Assembly: GCA_030539475.1 (NCBI GenBank)
Contig: JAUNRY010000076.1
Span: 1-9,233, forward strand
Length of the DNA: 9,233 nt
Source of the DNA: Bacteroidia bacterium
Lineage (GTDB): Bacteria; Bacteroidota; Bacteroidia; Bacteroidales; Dysgonomonadaceae
Reading direction: 5' to 3'
Below, in pieces: positions 1-5,716 of the stretch (position 1 is the stretch's first letter; every line of letters starts with the position of its first letter). Both the position numbers and the translations under genes were made by a program. Below the pieces are notes generated by a model, which saw nothing but the letters and a program-made list of their open reading frames with translations, did not search any database and was not told where the DNA came from.

Positions 1-21
1 ACAAAAAAATAAGTAAGAATA

Positions 22-291
22 ATGGCAAAAGAATCAATGAAAGCCCGTGAGGTGAAAAGAGCAAAGATGATTGCACGCTATGCCGAAAAGAGAGAGAAGT
101 ATTTGACTGAAGGTGATTACGAAGCTCTTCAAAGTATTCCTAAAAATGCATCGCCCATCCGTCTACACAATCGTTGTAATATCACTGGACGTCCAAAGGG
201 TTATATGCGCCAATTTGGATTATCGCGTATTCAATTTAGAGAAATGGCATCGAAAGGGCTTATTCCTGGAGTAAAAAAAGCAAGTTGGTAA
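22..291 (+). CDS. rpsN: 30S ribosomal protein S14 (uS14), zinc-free form
   Basis: uS14 is a primary constituent of the 30S head, contacting 16S rRNA near the decoding and A-site region. The 89-residue product carries the family signature NRCNITGRP (50-58), the block RQFGLSR (63-69) and the standard C-terminus GLIPGVKKASW (79-89). The paired CxxC zinc motifs of the 61-residue S14 type are absent; only one cysteine (C52) remains, so this is a zinc-independent form. At 89 residues it is shorter than the 101-residue E. coli protein, as expected in Bacteroidota. The ATG follows an A-rich stretch (acaaaaaaataagtaagaat) with no Shine-Dalgarno site. It is the first complete gene here; in this operon type rplE normally precedes it, just outside the window. 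Confidence 0.97.
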   Translation: MAKESMKAREVKRAKMIARYAEKREKYLTEGDYEALQSIPKNASPIRLHNRCNITGRPKGYMRQFGLSRIQFREMASKGLIPGVKKASW

Positions 292-299
292 ATTTAGTA

Positions 300-334
300 T
301 TTTAGCTATTGGCTTTTACAGCTGATAGCTAAAA
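300..334 (+). repeat. Strong inverted repeat (hairpin) in the rpsN-rpsH spacer
   Basis: Left arm ttttagctattggct (300-314) pairs with right arm agctgatagctaaaa (320-334) around a 5-nt loop (tttac). That gives 15 pairs, two of them G-U wobbles (310/324 and 311/323), with the outer ten perfectly Watson-Crick. The arms are built from AGCTNTT-like heptamers, the same words found in the rpmJ-rpsM spacer. No T-run follows the stem on either strand, so it does not look like an intrinsic terminator. It could protect the mRNA end, act as a processing site, or simply be a dispersed repeat. Structure is read directly from sequence; function is unknown. Confidence 0.7.
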
Positions 335-373
335 CTAATATACCATTAGCAATATAGTATATAATAAATATTG

Positions 374-388
374 TCCCGATAGTCGGGA
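374..388 (+). repeat. Short GC palindrome TCCCGA-TAG-TCGGGA before rpsH
   Basis: A perfect 6-bp stem (tcccga at 374-379, tcggga at 383-388) with a 3-nt loop stands out in an otherwise A/T-rich spacer. It ends 20 nt before the rpsH ATG, and the T-rich run aatttaaattttttt follows it. It may form a small hairpin near the translation start. The T-run begins several bases after the stem, so termination is doubtful. Similar CCCGAT...ATCGGG palindromes are, to my recollection, frequent in Bacteroidota intergenic DNA, but I could not check this. Confidence 0.5.
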
Positions 389-408
389 TCAATTTAAATT
401 TTTTTATA

Positions 409-804
409 ATGACAGATCCAATAGCAGATTATTTGACGCGGTTGAGAAATGCCATCCTTGCAAAGCATCGGGTGGTACAAGTTCCCGCTTCAAACTTGAA
501 AAGAGATATCACAAAGATTCTCTTTGAAAAAGGCTACATCCTTAATTATAAGTTTGTAGAAGACGGACCGCAAGGCTCAATCATGATTGCCTTGAAATAC
601 GATCCGGTAAATAAAGTGAACGCGATCAAGAAACTGATCCGCGTGTCGTCGCCAGGGTTACGTCAGTATGCAGGCTATAAAAGCATGCCGCGCGTACTGA
701 ACGGTTTGGGCATTGCCATATTATCTACTTCACAAGGAGTAATGACCAATAAAGAAGCTGCCGCCCTTAAAATAGGCGGTGAAGTATTGTGTTACGTATA
801 TTAA
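409..804 (+). CDS. rpsH: 30S ribosomal protein S8 (uS8)
   Basis: uS8 binds helix 21 of 16S rRNA and organises the central domain of the 30S subunit; in E. coli it also represses the spc operon by binding its mRNA near rplE. The 131-residue length matches the family. The N-terminal domain opens with TDPIADYLTRLRNA, the linker region has IRVSSPGLRQY (77-87), and the C-terminal rRNA-binding signature STSQGVMTNKEA lies at 106-117, followed by the usual IGGEVLCYVY end. The ATG is preceded by a T/A-rich stretch with no Shine-Dalgarno site. It sits 117 nt after rpsN, the loosest gap in the first half of the operon, and 21 nt before rplF. Whether S8 autoregulation exists here cannot be seen, because the expected site would lie upstream of this window. 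Confidence 0.98.
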   Translation: MTDPIADYLTRLRNAILAKHRVVQVPASNLKRDITKILFEKGYILNYKFVEDGPQGSIMIALKYDPVNKVNAIKKLIRVSSPGLRQYAGYKSMPRVLNGLGIAILSTSQGVMTNKEAAALKIGGEVLCYVY

Positions 805-808
805 TTTC

Positions 809-816
809 AGAAGGAG
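809..816 (+). promoter_or_regulatory. Shine-Dalgarno-like site for rplF
   Basis: The sequence agaaggag ends 9 nt before the rplF ATG at 826 and matches the 16S 3'-end complement well. Most other starts in the window have only A/T-rich leaders, as is normal in Bacteroidota, so this is the clearest classical ribosome binding site present. It supports ATG 826 as the start of rplF. Confidence 0.65.
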
Positions 817-825
817 AAGAATAAT

Positions 826-1377
826 ATGTCAAGAATAGGAAAATCACCCATAACATTGCCTTCCGGCGTTGCAGTAACGGTGGGAGAAGACAATTTAATT
901 ACGTTGAAAGGCCCCAAAGGAGAACTCACGCAACACGTGAACCGGGATCTGAAGGTAGAGGTTGAAAACGGAATTTTAACCGTTGAACGCCCCACCGATG
1001 AAAAAGAACACAGAGCCATGCACGGTTTATACCGTTCGTTGATAAACAATATGGTGATTGGCGTTTCGGAAGGATTTAAAAAAGAACTGGAACTGGTGGG
1101 CGTTGGATACCGCGTAACCAACAACGGACAGCTTCTGGAACTATCGCTTGGTTTTACGCACAACATATACTTGGAATTGCCCAAGGAAGTGAAAGTAGAA
1201 ACCAAGATGGAAAGAAACAAAAATCCGCTCATTATTTTAGAGTCTGCCGACAAACAATTACTCGGACAAGTTTGTGCTAAAATTCGCTCGTTCCGCAAAC
1301 CGGAGCCCTATAAAGGCAAAGGTGTCAAGTTCGTAGGCGAACAGCTCCGCCGCAAATCGGGTAAGACCGCAGGATAA
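826..1377 (+). CDS. rplF: 50S ribosomal protein L6 (uL6)
   Basis: uL6 sits at the base of the L7/L12 stalk of the 50S subunit near the sarcin-ricin loop and the factor-binding site. The 183-residue product has the family's two tandem L6 domains: the first begins MSRIGKSPITLPSGVAV and includes GPKGEL (29-34), and the second spans roughly residues 82-160. The C-terminal signature PEPYKGKGVKF (159-169) is intact and is followed by the basic tail RRKSGKTAG. Length is close to the usual 175-185 residues. Its ATG has a good Shine-Dalgarno-like site, unusual for this window. The gene ends with tandem TAA stops (1375-1380) and is followed by rplR after a 25-nt gap containing the 10-nt palindrome tttacgtaaa. 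Confidence 0.98.
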   Translation: MSRIGKSPITLPSGVAVTVGEDNLITLKGPKGELTQHVNRDLKVEVENGILTVERPTDEKEHRAMHGLYRSLINNMVIGVSEGFKKELELVGVGYRVTNNGQLLELSLGFTHNIYLELPKEVKVETKMERNKNPLIILESADKQLLGQVCAKIRSFRKPEPYKGKGVKFVGEQLRRKSGKTAG

Positions 1378-1402
1378 TAATTTACGTAAACAGAAAATCG
1401 CT

Positions 1403-1747
1403 ATGTTAACAAAAACAGAAAGAAGATTAAAGATAAAAACCCGTGTTCGCGGCAAAATCAGCGGAACCGCAGAGTGCCCGCGTTTGTCCGTGTTCAGGAG
1501 CAATAAACAAATATACGCACAAGTAATAGACGATGTTAACGGAGTTACGCTGGCGTCGGCTTCCTCGTTGAAAGTGGATGAAAAACTTCCCAAAAAAGAA
1601 ATGGCTGCCAAAGTGGGCGAAATGATTGCCGCCAGCGCCAAAGAAGCCGGAGTAGAGAAAGTAGCATTCGACAGAAGCGGTTACTTGTATCACGGACGTG
1701 TAAAAGAACTGGCTGATGCCGCTCGTAAAGGAGGACTTAAATTTTAA
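1403..1747 (+). CDS. rplR: 50S ribosomal protein L18 (uL18)
   Basis: uL18 binds 5S rRNA and helps anchor it in the central protuberance of the 50S subunit together with uL5. The 114-residue product has the basic N-terminal arm TERRLKIKTRVRGK (5-18), the conserved strand PRLSVFRSNKQIYAQ (26-40), and the C-terminal signature FDRSGYLYHGRVKELADAAR (89-108) with a GGLKF end. Length is typical (about 115-120). The start ATG follows acagaaaatcgct with no Shine-Dalgarno site. Only 6 nt separate its stop from the rpsE ATG, so the two are probably translationally coupled. Its last codons (Lys-Gly-Gly) happen to spell a perfect Shine-Dalgarno word that is too far from rpsE to be used normally. Confidence 0.98.
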   Translation: MLTKTERRLKIKTRVRGKISGTAECPRLSVFRSNKQIYAQVIDDVNGVTLASASSLKVDEKLPKKEMAAKVGEMIAASAKEAGVEKVAFDRSGYLYHGRVKELADAARKGGLKF

Positions 1748-1753
1748 ACAACT

Positions 1754-2272
1754 ATGACAGGAACAGATAAAAGAGTAAAATCTACCAACGATTTAGAGTT
1801 GAAAGACAGATTAGTGGCAATAAACCGTACCACCAAAGTAACAAAAGGTGGACGCACATTTACATTTGCCGCCATGGTTGTAGTTGGAAACGAAGACGGA
1901 GTTATTGGCTGGGGCTTGGGAAAAGCCGGAGAGGTTACCACCGCCATAGCCAAAGGCGTTGAAGCAGCCAAAAAGAATTTGATGAAAGTTCCCGTATATA
2001 AAGGAACCATTCCGCACGAACAAACCGCCCGTTTTGCCGGAGCCGAAGTTTTCCTCAAACCCGCCTTTGCAGGTACAGGAGTGAAAGCAGGGGGCGCCAT
2101 GCGCGCCGTACTCGAAAGCGCCGGTATTACCGATATTTTGGCAAAATCGAAAGGATCGTCAAATCCTCACAACCTGGTGAAAGCTACAATTGTTGCGCTG
2201 AGCGAATTGAGAGACCCCATCACGGTAGCTCAAAACAGAGGTGTTAGTTTAGAAAAAGTGTTTAACGGATAA
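1754..2272 (+). CDS. rpsE: 30S ribosomal protein S5 (uS5)
   Basis: uS5 lies on the solvent side of the 30S subunit near the decoding region and the mRNA entry site; it contributes to translational accuracy and mRNA unwinding. The 172-residue product has a double-stranded-RNA-binding-like N-terminal domain starting at LKDRLVAINRTTKVTKGGR (16-34), the G-rich turn GNEDGVIGWGLGKAGEV (45-61), and the C-terminal domain with GTGVKAGGAMRAVLESAGI (107-125) and KSKGSSNPHNLVKA (131-144). Length agrees with the family (about 165-172). The start ATG at 1754 follows rplR closely, with aaattttaaacaact upstream and no usable Shine-Dalgarno site. It is followed 22 nt later by rpmD. Confidence 0.98.
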   Translation: MTGTDKRVKSTNDLELKDRLVAINRTTKVTKGGRTFTFAAMVVVGNEDGVIGWGLGKAGEVTTAIAKGVEAAKKNLMKVPVYKGTIPHEQTARFAGAEVFLKPAFAGTGVKAGGAMRAVLESAGITDILAKSKGSSNPHNLVKATIVALSELRDPITVAQNRGVSLEKVFNG

Positions 2273-2294
2273 AAAAACGGAAGGATTTTTGAAA

Positions 2295-2471
2295 ATGGCT
2301 ACTATAAAAGTAAAACAAACAAAAAGCAGAATTAACTGCCCTAAAGTTCAGAAAAAAACGTTGGATGCTTTGGGATTAACAAAGATGAACAAAGTGGTTG
2401 AGCACGAAGATACTCCCAGCATCAGAGGACTGATACAAAAAGTTCATCACTTGGTAACGATTGTAGAATAA
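2295..2471 (+). CDS. rpmD: 50S ribosomal protein L30 (uL30)
   Basis: uL30 is a small protein on the 50S surface near 23S rRNA domain II and the 5S region. The 58-residue product begins MATIKVKQTKSRINCPKVQK and contains the conserved block TLDALGLTKMNKVVEHEDTP (22-41), then IRGLIQKVHHLVTIVE. Length is typical for the bacterial form (about 58-60). The frame remains open upstream to a TTG at 2289, but the ATG at 2295 is preferred: it gives the standard MA-IKVKQ N-terminus, and the partial Shine-Dalgarno word ggaagga (2279-2285) is 9 nt upstream of it. It lies between rpsE and rplO as in other spc operons. Confidence 0.96.
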   Translation: MATIKVKQTKSRINCPKVQKKTLDALGLTKMNKVVEHEDTPSIRGLIQKVHHLVTIVE

Positions 2472-2505
2472 ATTAGTTTATAACGATAAAAAATACAGAT
2501 AAAAA

Positions 2506-2952
2506 ATGAATTTATCGAACTTAAAACCCGCCGAAGGAGCAACCAAAACCCGCAAAAGAATTGGCCGGGGCCAAGGCTCGGGCAGAGGCGGCACTTCAAC
2601 AAGAGGACACAAAGGACAAAAATCAAGATCGGGTTATTCCAGAAAAACCGGATTCGAAGGTGGACAAATGCCACTGCAACGCCGTGTGCCAAAATTCGGA
2701 TTCAACCCGCTCAAGAGAGTAGAATACAAAGCCATCAATCTGGAAACGCTTCAGGAATTGGCCGACTCTCAGAAAATAGAAAAAATAAATCCGGAAGTCT
2801 TAATGAACGCCGGCCTTATTGCCCAAAAACACCTGGTGAAAATTCTTGGCAGAGGAACGCTTTCGGCAAAATTAGAAGTAGAAGCACACGCTTTTTCAAA
2901 AACAGCCGAACAAGCCATTACTTCTGCCGGAGGAACAGCCGTAAAACTCTGA
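2506..2952 (+). CDS. rplO: 50S ribosomal protein L15 (uL15)
   Basis: uL15 is a late-assembling 50S protein whose long basic N-terminal extension penetrates 23S rRNA. The 148-residue product starts MNLSNLKPAEGATKTRKRIG and has the hallmark Gly/Arg/Lys-rich extension RGQGSGRGGTSTRGHKGQ (21-38) and FEGGQMPLQRRVPKFGF (50-66). The globular C-terminal part ends with SAGGTAVKL. Length matches the family (about 144-150). The ATG follows ataacgataaaaaatacagataaaaa, A-rich without a Shine-Dalgarno site, 34 nt after rpmD. The stop codon lies 4 nt before the secY ATG, so secY translation is probably coupled to rplO. Confidence 0.98.
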   Translation: MNLSNLKPAEGATKTRKRIGRGQGSGRGGTSTRGHKGQKSRSGYSRKTGFEGGQMPLQRRVPKFGFNPLKRVEYKAINLETLQELADSQKIEKINPEVLMNAGLIAQKHLVKILGRGTLSAKLEVEAHAFSKTAEQAITSAGGTAVKL

Positions 2953-2956
2953 TGAA

Positions 2957-4279
2957 ATGGGATTTGTACAGACAGTAAAAAATATTTGGAAAATTGAAGA
3001 CCTTCGGATGAGGTTGATCATCACGCTGGGTTTTATCGCGATATACCGTTTCGGTTCGTTCGTGGTGCTACCGGGTGTGAATCCTGCCCAACTCGAAGCC
3101 CTGCAGGCAAACGCCAGTTCGGGTTTGTTGAGCTTGCTCGACATGTTCTCCGGAGGAGCATTTGCCAATGCTTCAATTTTTGCGTTGGGAATCATGCCCT
3201 ATATTTCCGCCTCTATTGTAATGCAGTTACTGGGTGTAGCCGTTCCGGCTTTCCAGAAAATGCAGCGCGAAGGCGAGAGCGGACGTACCAAAATGAACCA
3301 ATACACGCGTTACCTCACCGTGGCTATTTTGCTTTTCCAAGGCCCCGCGTATATTTACGGCGCTTTGGGATCGGCAATTCCGGGCGGATTATTCGATTGG
3401 GTAATTCCCGCAACCATCATTCTTGCCGGAGGCAGCATGTTTGTGCTGTGGCTGGGAGAAAGAATAACGGATAAAGGCGTTGGAAACGGAATTTCTTTCA
3501 TCATCCTTATCGGTATTATTGCCCGTTTGCCTCATGGCATTGTGGCCGAATTTGACCGATTAATCAACGCACCGGGAGGTTTGGTACTATTTTTGCTGGA
3601 ACTTATATTCCTGATGGTTGTTATTGCCGGCGCCATTATGCTGGTACAAGGCACCAGAAAGATACCCGTGCAATACGCCAAACGAGTTGTTGGAAACAAA
3701 CAATATGGAGGAGTACGCCAGTACATTCCGTTGAAAGTGAACGCGGCCAACGTAATGCCTATCATTTTTGCGCAGGCAATTATGTTTATCCCGCTCACAA
3801 TCGCGCAATTTTCCGCAAGGGAAGGAGGCGGTTTCTGGGCTTCACTCATGGATTATACCAGTTTTTCGTATAACTTCATTTTTGCCCTGCTCATTGTTGC
3901 TTTCACGTATTTCTATACGGCCATTACGGTAAATCCCATTCAAATGGCCGAAGACCTGAAACGCAACAACGGTTTCATACCCGGCATAAAACCCGGCAAA
4001 AGAACAGCGGAATATATAGATACTGTGATGTCGAGAATTACATTCCCCGGCTCGCTTTTCCTCGCCCTGGTAGCCATTATGCCGGCTTTCGCGGGAATTG
4101 CGGGCGTGAACCAGCAGTTTGCCCATTTCTTTGGGGGAACTTCGTTGTTGATCCTCGTGGGGGTAGTGCTCGATACGTTGCAGCAGATAGAAAGTCATTT
4201 GTTGATGCGTCATTACGATGGCTTCCTGAAATCGGGCGCCAAAATTAAAGGCAGAACCGGACAAATTGCGGCTTACTAA
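2957..4279 (+). CDS. secY: Preprotein translocase subunit SecY
   Basis: SecY is the channel-forming subunit of the SecYEG translocon in the inner membrane; it passes unfolded proteins to the periplasm and inserts membrane proteins, working with SecA or the ribosome. The 440-residue length and about ten hydrophobic segments (the first near 19-39, the last near 393-408) fit the family. Visible landmarks are the plug and second helix region SGGAFANASIFALGIMPYIS (65-84), LGERITDKGVGNGIS (166-180), RKIPVQYAKR (234-243), PLKVNAANVMPIIFA (258-272), and the conserved cytosolic loop NGFIPGIKPGKRT (338-350) that contacts SecA and ribosomes. It starts 4 nt after rplO in a tgatgaaatg junction. adk does not follow it; map does. 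Confidence 0.98.
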   Translation: MGFVQTVKNIWKIEDLRMRLIITLGFIAIYRFGSFVVLPGVNPAQLEALQANASSGLLSLLDMFSGGAFANASIFALGIMPYISASIVMQLLGVAVPAFQKMQREGESGRTKMNQYTRYLTVAILLFQGPAYIYGALGSAIPGGLFDWVIPATIILAGGSMFVLWLGERITDKGVGNGISFIILIGIIARLPHGIVAEFDRLINAPGGLVLFLLELIFLMVVIAGAIMLVQGTRKIPVQYAKRVVGNKQYGGVRQYIPLKVNAANVMPIIFAQAIMFIPLTIAQFSAREGGGFWASLMDYTSFSYNFIFALLIVAFTYFYTAITVNPIQMAEDLKRNNGFIPGIKPGKRTAEYIDTVMSRITFPGSLFLALVAIMPAFAGIAGVNQQFAHFFGGTSLLILVGVVLDTLQQIESHLLMRHYDGFLKSGAKIKGRTGQIAAY

Positions 4280-4303
4280 GAGTTACCCGACGAATAAATT
4301 TAG

Positions 4304-5089
4304 ATGAATAGCAAAACGATCATACTGAAAACCGATGAAGAAATCGAATTGATGCGCCACGCAAACCGGCTGGTGGGAATGACTCTCGGAGAGCTTTCCA
4401 AACACATAAAACCGGGTGTTACAACGCTTCAGTTAGACAAAATAGCGGAAGAATTTATCAGGGATCACGGAGCTATTCCCACCTTTTTAGGATACGGCGG
4501 TTTTCCTAATTCCATTTGCACATCGGTAAACGAAAATGTGGTGCACGGAATTCCCAACAATAAACCTTTGCAGGAAGGCGATGTCTTATCGATCGATTGC
4601 GGTACCAACTTGCGCGGTTACTGCGGCGATTCGGCCTACACGTTCTGCGTGGGCGAGGTAAAAGAGGAAGTGAAAAAACTACTCAAAGTTACCAAAGAAG
4701 CGCTCTACAAAGGTATCGAACAGGCGCAGCACGATAAGCGGGTGGGAGACATTGCCTCTACCGTGCAAACGTATTGCGAATCGCACCGTTACTCGGTGGT
4801 TAGGGAATTGGTAGGCCACGGAATAGGCCGAAATATGCACGAAGCGCCCGAAGTGCCGAATTACGGCAGAAAAGGAACCGGCCCGTTGTTGAAAAACGGA
4901 ATGTGCATTGCCATTGAACCGATGATTAACATGGGAAGTAAAAACGTGGTGTTTGAAAAAGACGGATGGACAGTGCGAACCAAAGACCGCAAACCATCGG
5001 CGCATTTTGAGCACACCGTGGCTATCCGAAACGGTAAAGCCGATATTTTATCGACATTTGAATTTATTCAGGAAACAAGCAACAATTAA
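4304..5089 (+). CDS. map: Methionine aminopeptidase, type I
   Basis: This cytosolic metalloenzyme removes the initiator methionine from nascent proteins when the second residue is small. The 261-residue product is a type I enzyme of the pita-bread fold, without the insert of type II enzymes. The five metal ligands of the family are present: D98 (in LSIDCG), D109 (in CGDSA), H172 (in VGHGIG), E205 (in AIEPM) and E236 (in HFEHTVA). The substrate-proximal histidine is H81 (VVHGIP). Length is near the E. coli 264 residues, with no N-terminal zinc-finger linker. It lies 24 nt after secY and 14 nt before infA. Many operons place adk before map, but the direct secY-map pairing is usual in Bacteroidota. 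Confidence 0.97.
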   Translation: MNSKTIILKTDEEIELMRHANRLVGMTLGELSKHIKPGVTTLQLDKIAEEFIRDHGAIPTFLGYGGFPNSICTSVNENVVHGIPNNKPLQEGDVLSIDCGTNLRGYCGDSAYTFCVGEVKEEVKKLLKVTKEALYKGIEQAQHDKRVGDIASTVQTYCESHRYSVVRELVGHGIGRNMHEAPEVPNYGRKGTGPLLKNGMCIAIEPMINMGSKNVVFEKDGWTVRTKDRKPSAHFEHTVAIRNGKADILSTFEFIQETSNN

Positions 5090-5103
5090 GAAAGGAACAA
5101 AAA

Positions 5104-5322
5104 ATGGCTAAACAAGCATCAATTGAACAAGACGGAACAATAGTAGAAGCATTGTCGAATGCCATGTTCCGCGTGGAGTTGGAAAACGGGCACGAAATTA
5201 CGGCGCACATATCGGGAAAGATGCGTATGCACTACATCCGAATTTTGCCCGGCGACAGGGTGCGCGTGGAAATGTCGCCCTACGACTTGTCGAAAGGACG
5301 AATTTCATTCAGGTACAAATAA
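5104..5322 (+). CDS. infA: Translation initiation factor IF-1
   Basis: IF-1 binds the 30S A site during initiation, together with IF-2 and IF-3, and blocks premature tRNA entry. The product has 72 residues, exactly the E. coli length, and is one S1/OB-fold domain. Conserved blocks are MFRVELENGHEITAHISGKM (21-40), YIRILPGDRVRVEMSPYDLS (44-63) and the end KGRISFRYK. A partial Shine-Dalgarno word aaagga (5091-5096) lies 7 nt before the ATG. The gene ends with tandem TAA codons (5320-5325). It closes the tightly packed part of the operon; the following spacer is repeat-rich. Confidence 0.98.
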   Translation: MAKQASIEQDGTIVEALSNAMFRVELENGHEITAHISGKMRMHYIRILPGDRVRVEMSPYDLSKGRISFRYK

Positions 5323-5325
5323 TAA

Positions 5326-5390
5326 CAGACAATAGACAATCAGATAATTAGACTAATAGACAAAGAAAACATCTAACAGTCTAAAAATCT
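5326..5390 (+). repeat. AGAC/GTCT-rich degenerate repeat in the infA-rpmJ spacer
   Basis: The spacer is made mostly of the words cagacaa, tagacaa, cagataa, ttagact and aatagacaa, then on the other strand's sense agtctaa and atctaaa. A 7-bp inverted pair, ttagact (5348-5354) and agtctaa (5378-5384), could form a weak hairpin with a 23-nt loop. The rest is A-rich up to the rpmJ start. No promoter or terminator signature is recognisable. It looks like a low-complexity intergenic repeat; function unknown. Confidence 0.5.
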
Positions 5391-5399
5391 AAAAAAAAT

Positions 5400-5516
5400 A
5401 TGAAAGTAAGAGCATCTTTAAAAAAACGCACGGCAGACTGCAAAATTGTTCGCAGAAAAGGCCGTTTGTATATTATCAACAAAAAAAATCCCAAGTTTAA
5501 ACAACGTCAGGGATAA
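5400..5516 (+). CDS. rpmJ: 50S ribosomal protein L36 (bL36), zinc-free form
   Basis: bL36 is the smallest 50S protein and bridges 23S rRNA domains near the L7/L12 stalk base. The 38-codon frame reads MKVRASLKKRTADCKIVRRK, then GRLYIINKKNPKFKQRQG, and aligns without gaps to the E. coli protein. Of the four zinc ligands of the C+ form, only the second cysteine remains (C14): position 11 is Thr, 27 is Asn and 33 is Phe. Zinc binding is therefore not expected, as in other Bacteroidota L36 proteins I recall. The ATG is preceded by a run of A without a Shine-Dalgarno site. Between infA and rpsM is the standard location of rpmJ, which supports the call despite the small size. Confidence 0.96.
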   Translation: MKVRASLKKRTADCKIVRRKGRLYIINKKNPKFKQRQG

Positions 5517-5526
5517 AAAATTGTTA

Positions 5527-5557
5527 AGCTATTAGCTTTTAGCTGTTGGCTCTTGGC
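5527..5557 (+). repeat. Tandem AGCTNTT heptamers in the rpmJ-rpsM spacer
   Basis: The sequence can be read as consecutive 7-mers agctatt, agctttt, agctgtt, ggctctt and then ggc, starting at 5527. The first three share AGCTNTT exactly. The same words occur at 300-334, where they are arranged as an inverted repeat. The array lies 11 nt after the rpmJ stop codon. It resembles a short dispersed heptamer repeat; no function can be assigned. Confidence 0.55.
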
Positions 5558-5565
5558 AAAGGTCG

Positions 5566-5581
5566 CGGTTTATAAAAACCG
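5566..5581 (+). repeat. Small hairpin cggttt-ataa-aaaccg before rpsM
   Basis: A 6-bp perfect stem (5566-5571 with 5576-5581) closes a 4-nt loop in the 200-nt rpmJ-rpsM spacer. No T-run follows, so it is not an obvious terminator. In E. coli the corresponding spacer carries the S4-binding alpha leader, but I cannot recognise that pseudoknot here. The rest of the spacer (5582-5716) shows no clear motif beyond an A/T-rich run before the rpsM start. Confidence 0.4.
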
Positions 5582-5716
5582 GTGTTTGCAAGTTTCAATT
5601 TAAAAAGTCAACCAGTCTTGATTATCAAAGTCTTGGTTCCCGGCTCTAATAAGTTTAAAAGTCGATAAGCAATAACAACCGTTCACGATATTAATTAAAA
5701 CAAATAATAAAATTAT

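Noticed and set aside
404..410. TATAAT-like sequence just before the rpsH start
   Set aside because: It abuts the start codon in A/T-rich DNA, has no matching -35, and the sigma-70 consensus of E. coli is a poor guide in this phylum.
807..1298. Long open frame on the minus strand opposite rplF (163 codons)
   Set aside because: It is fully antisense to an unmistakable ribosomal protein gene, with a cysteine- and serine-rich translation that resembles no known family; it is a by-product of codon use on the + strand. The other minus-strand frames in the window were rejected for the same reason.
1381..1390. Palindrome tttacgtaaa between rplF and rplR as an operator
   Set aside because: It is a single 10-nt A/T-rich palindrome in a 25-nt gap inside an operon, with no second half-site or promoter nearby.
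1727..1734. Perfect Shine-Dalgarno word aaaggagg before rpsE
   Set aside because: It encodes Lys-Gly-Gly at the conserved L18 C-terminus and is 19 nt from the rpsE ATG, too far for normal use.
2289..2294. TTG start for rpmD two codons upstream of the ATG
   Set aside because: The ATG at 2295 gives the usual L30 N-terminus and has better spacing from the ggaagga word.
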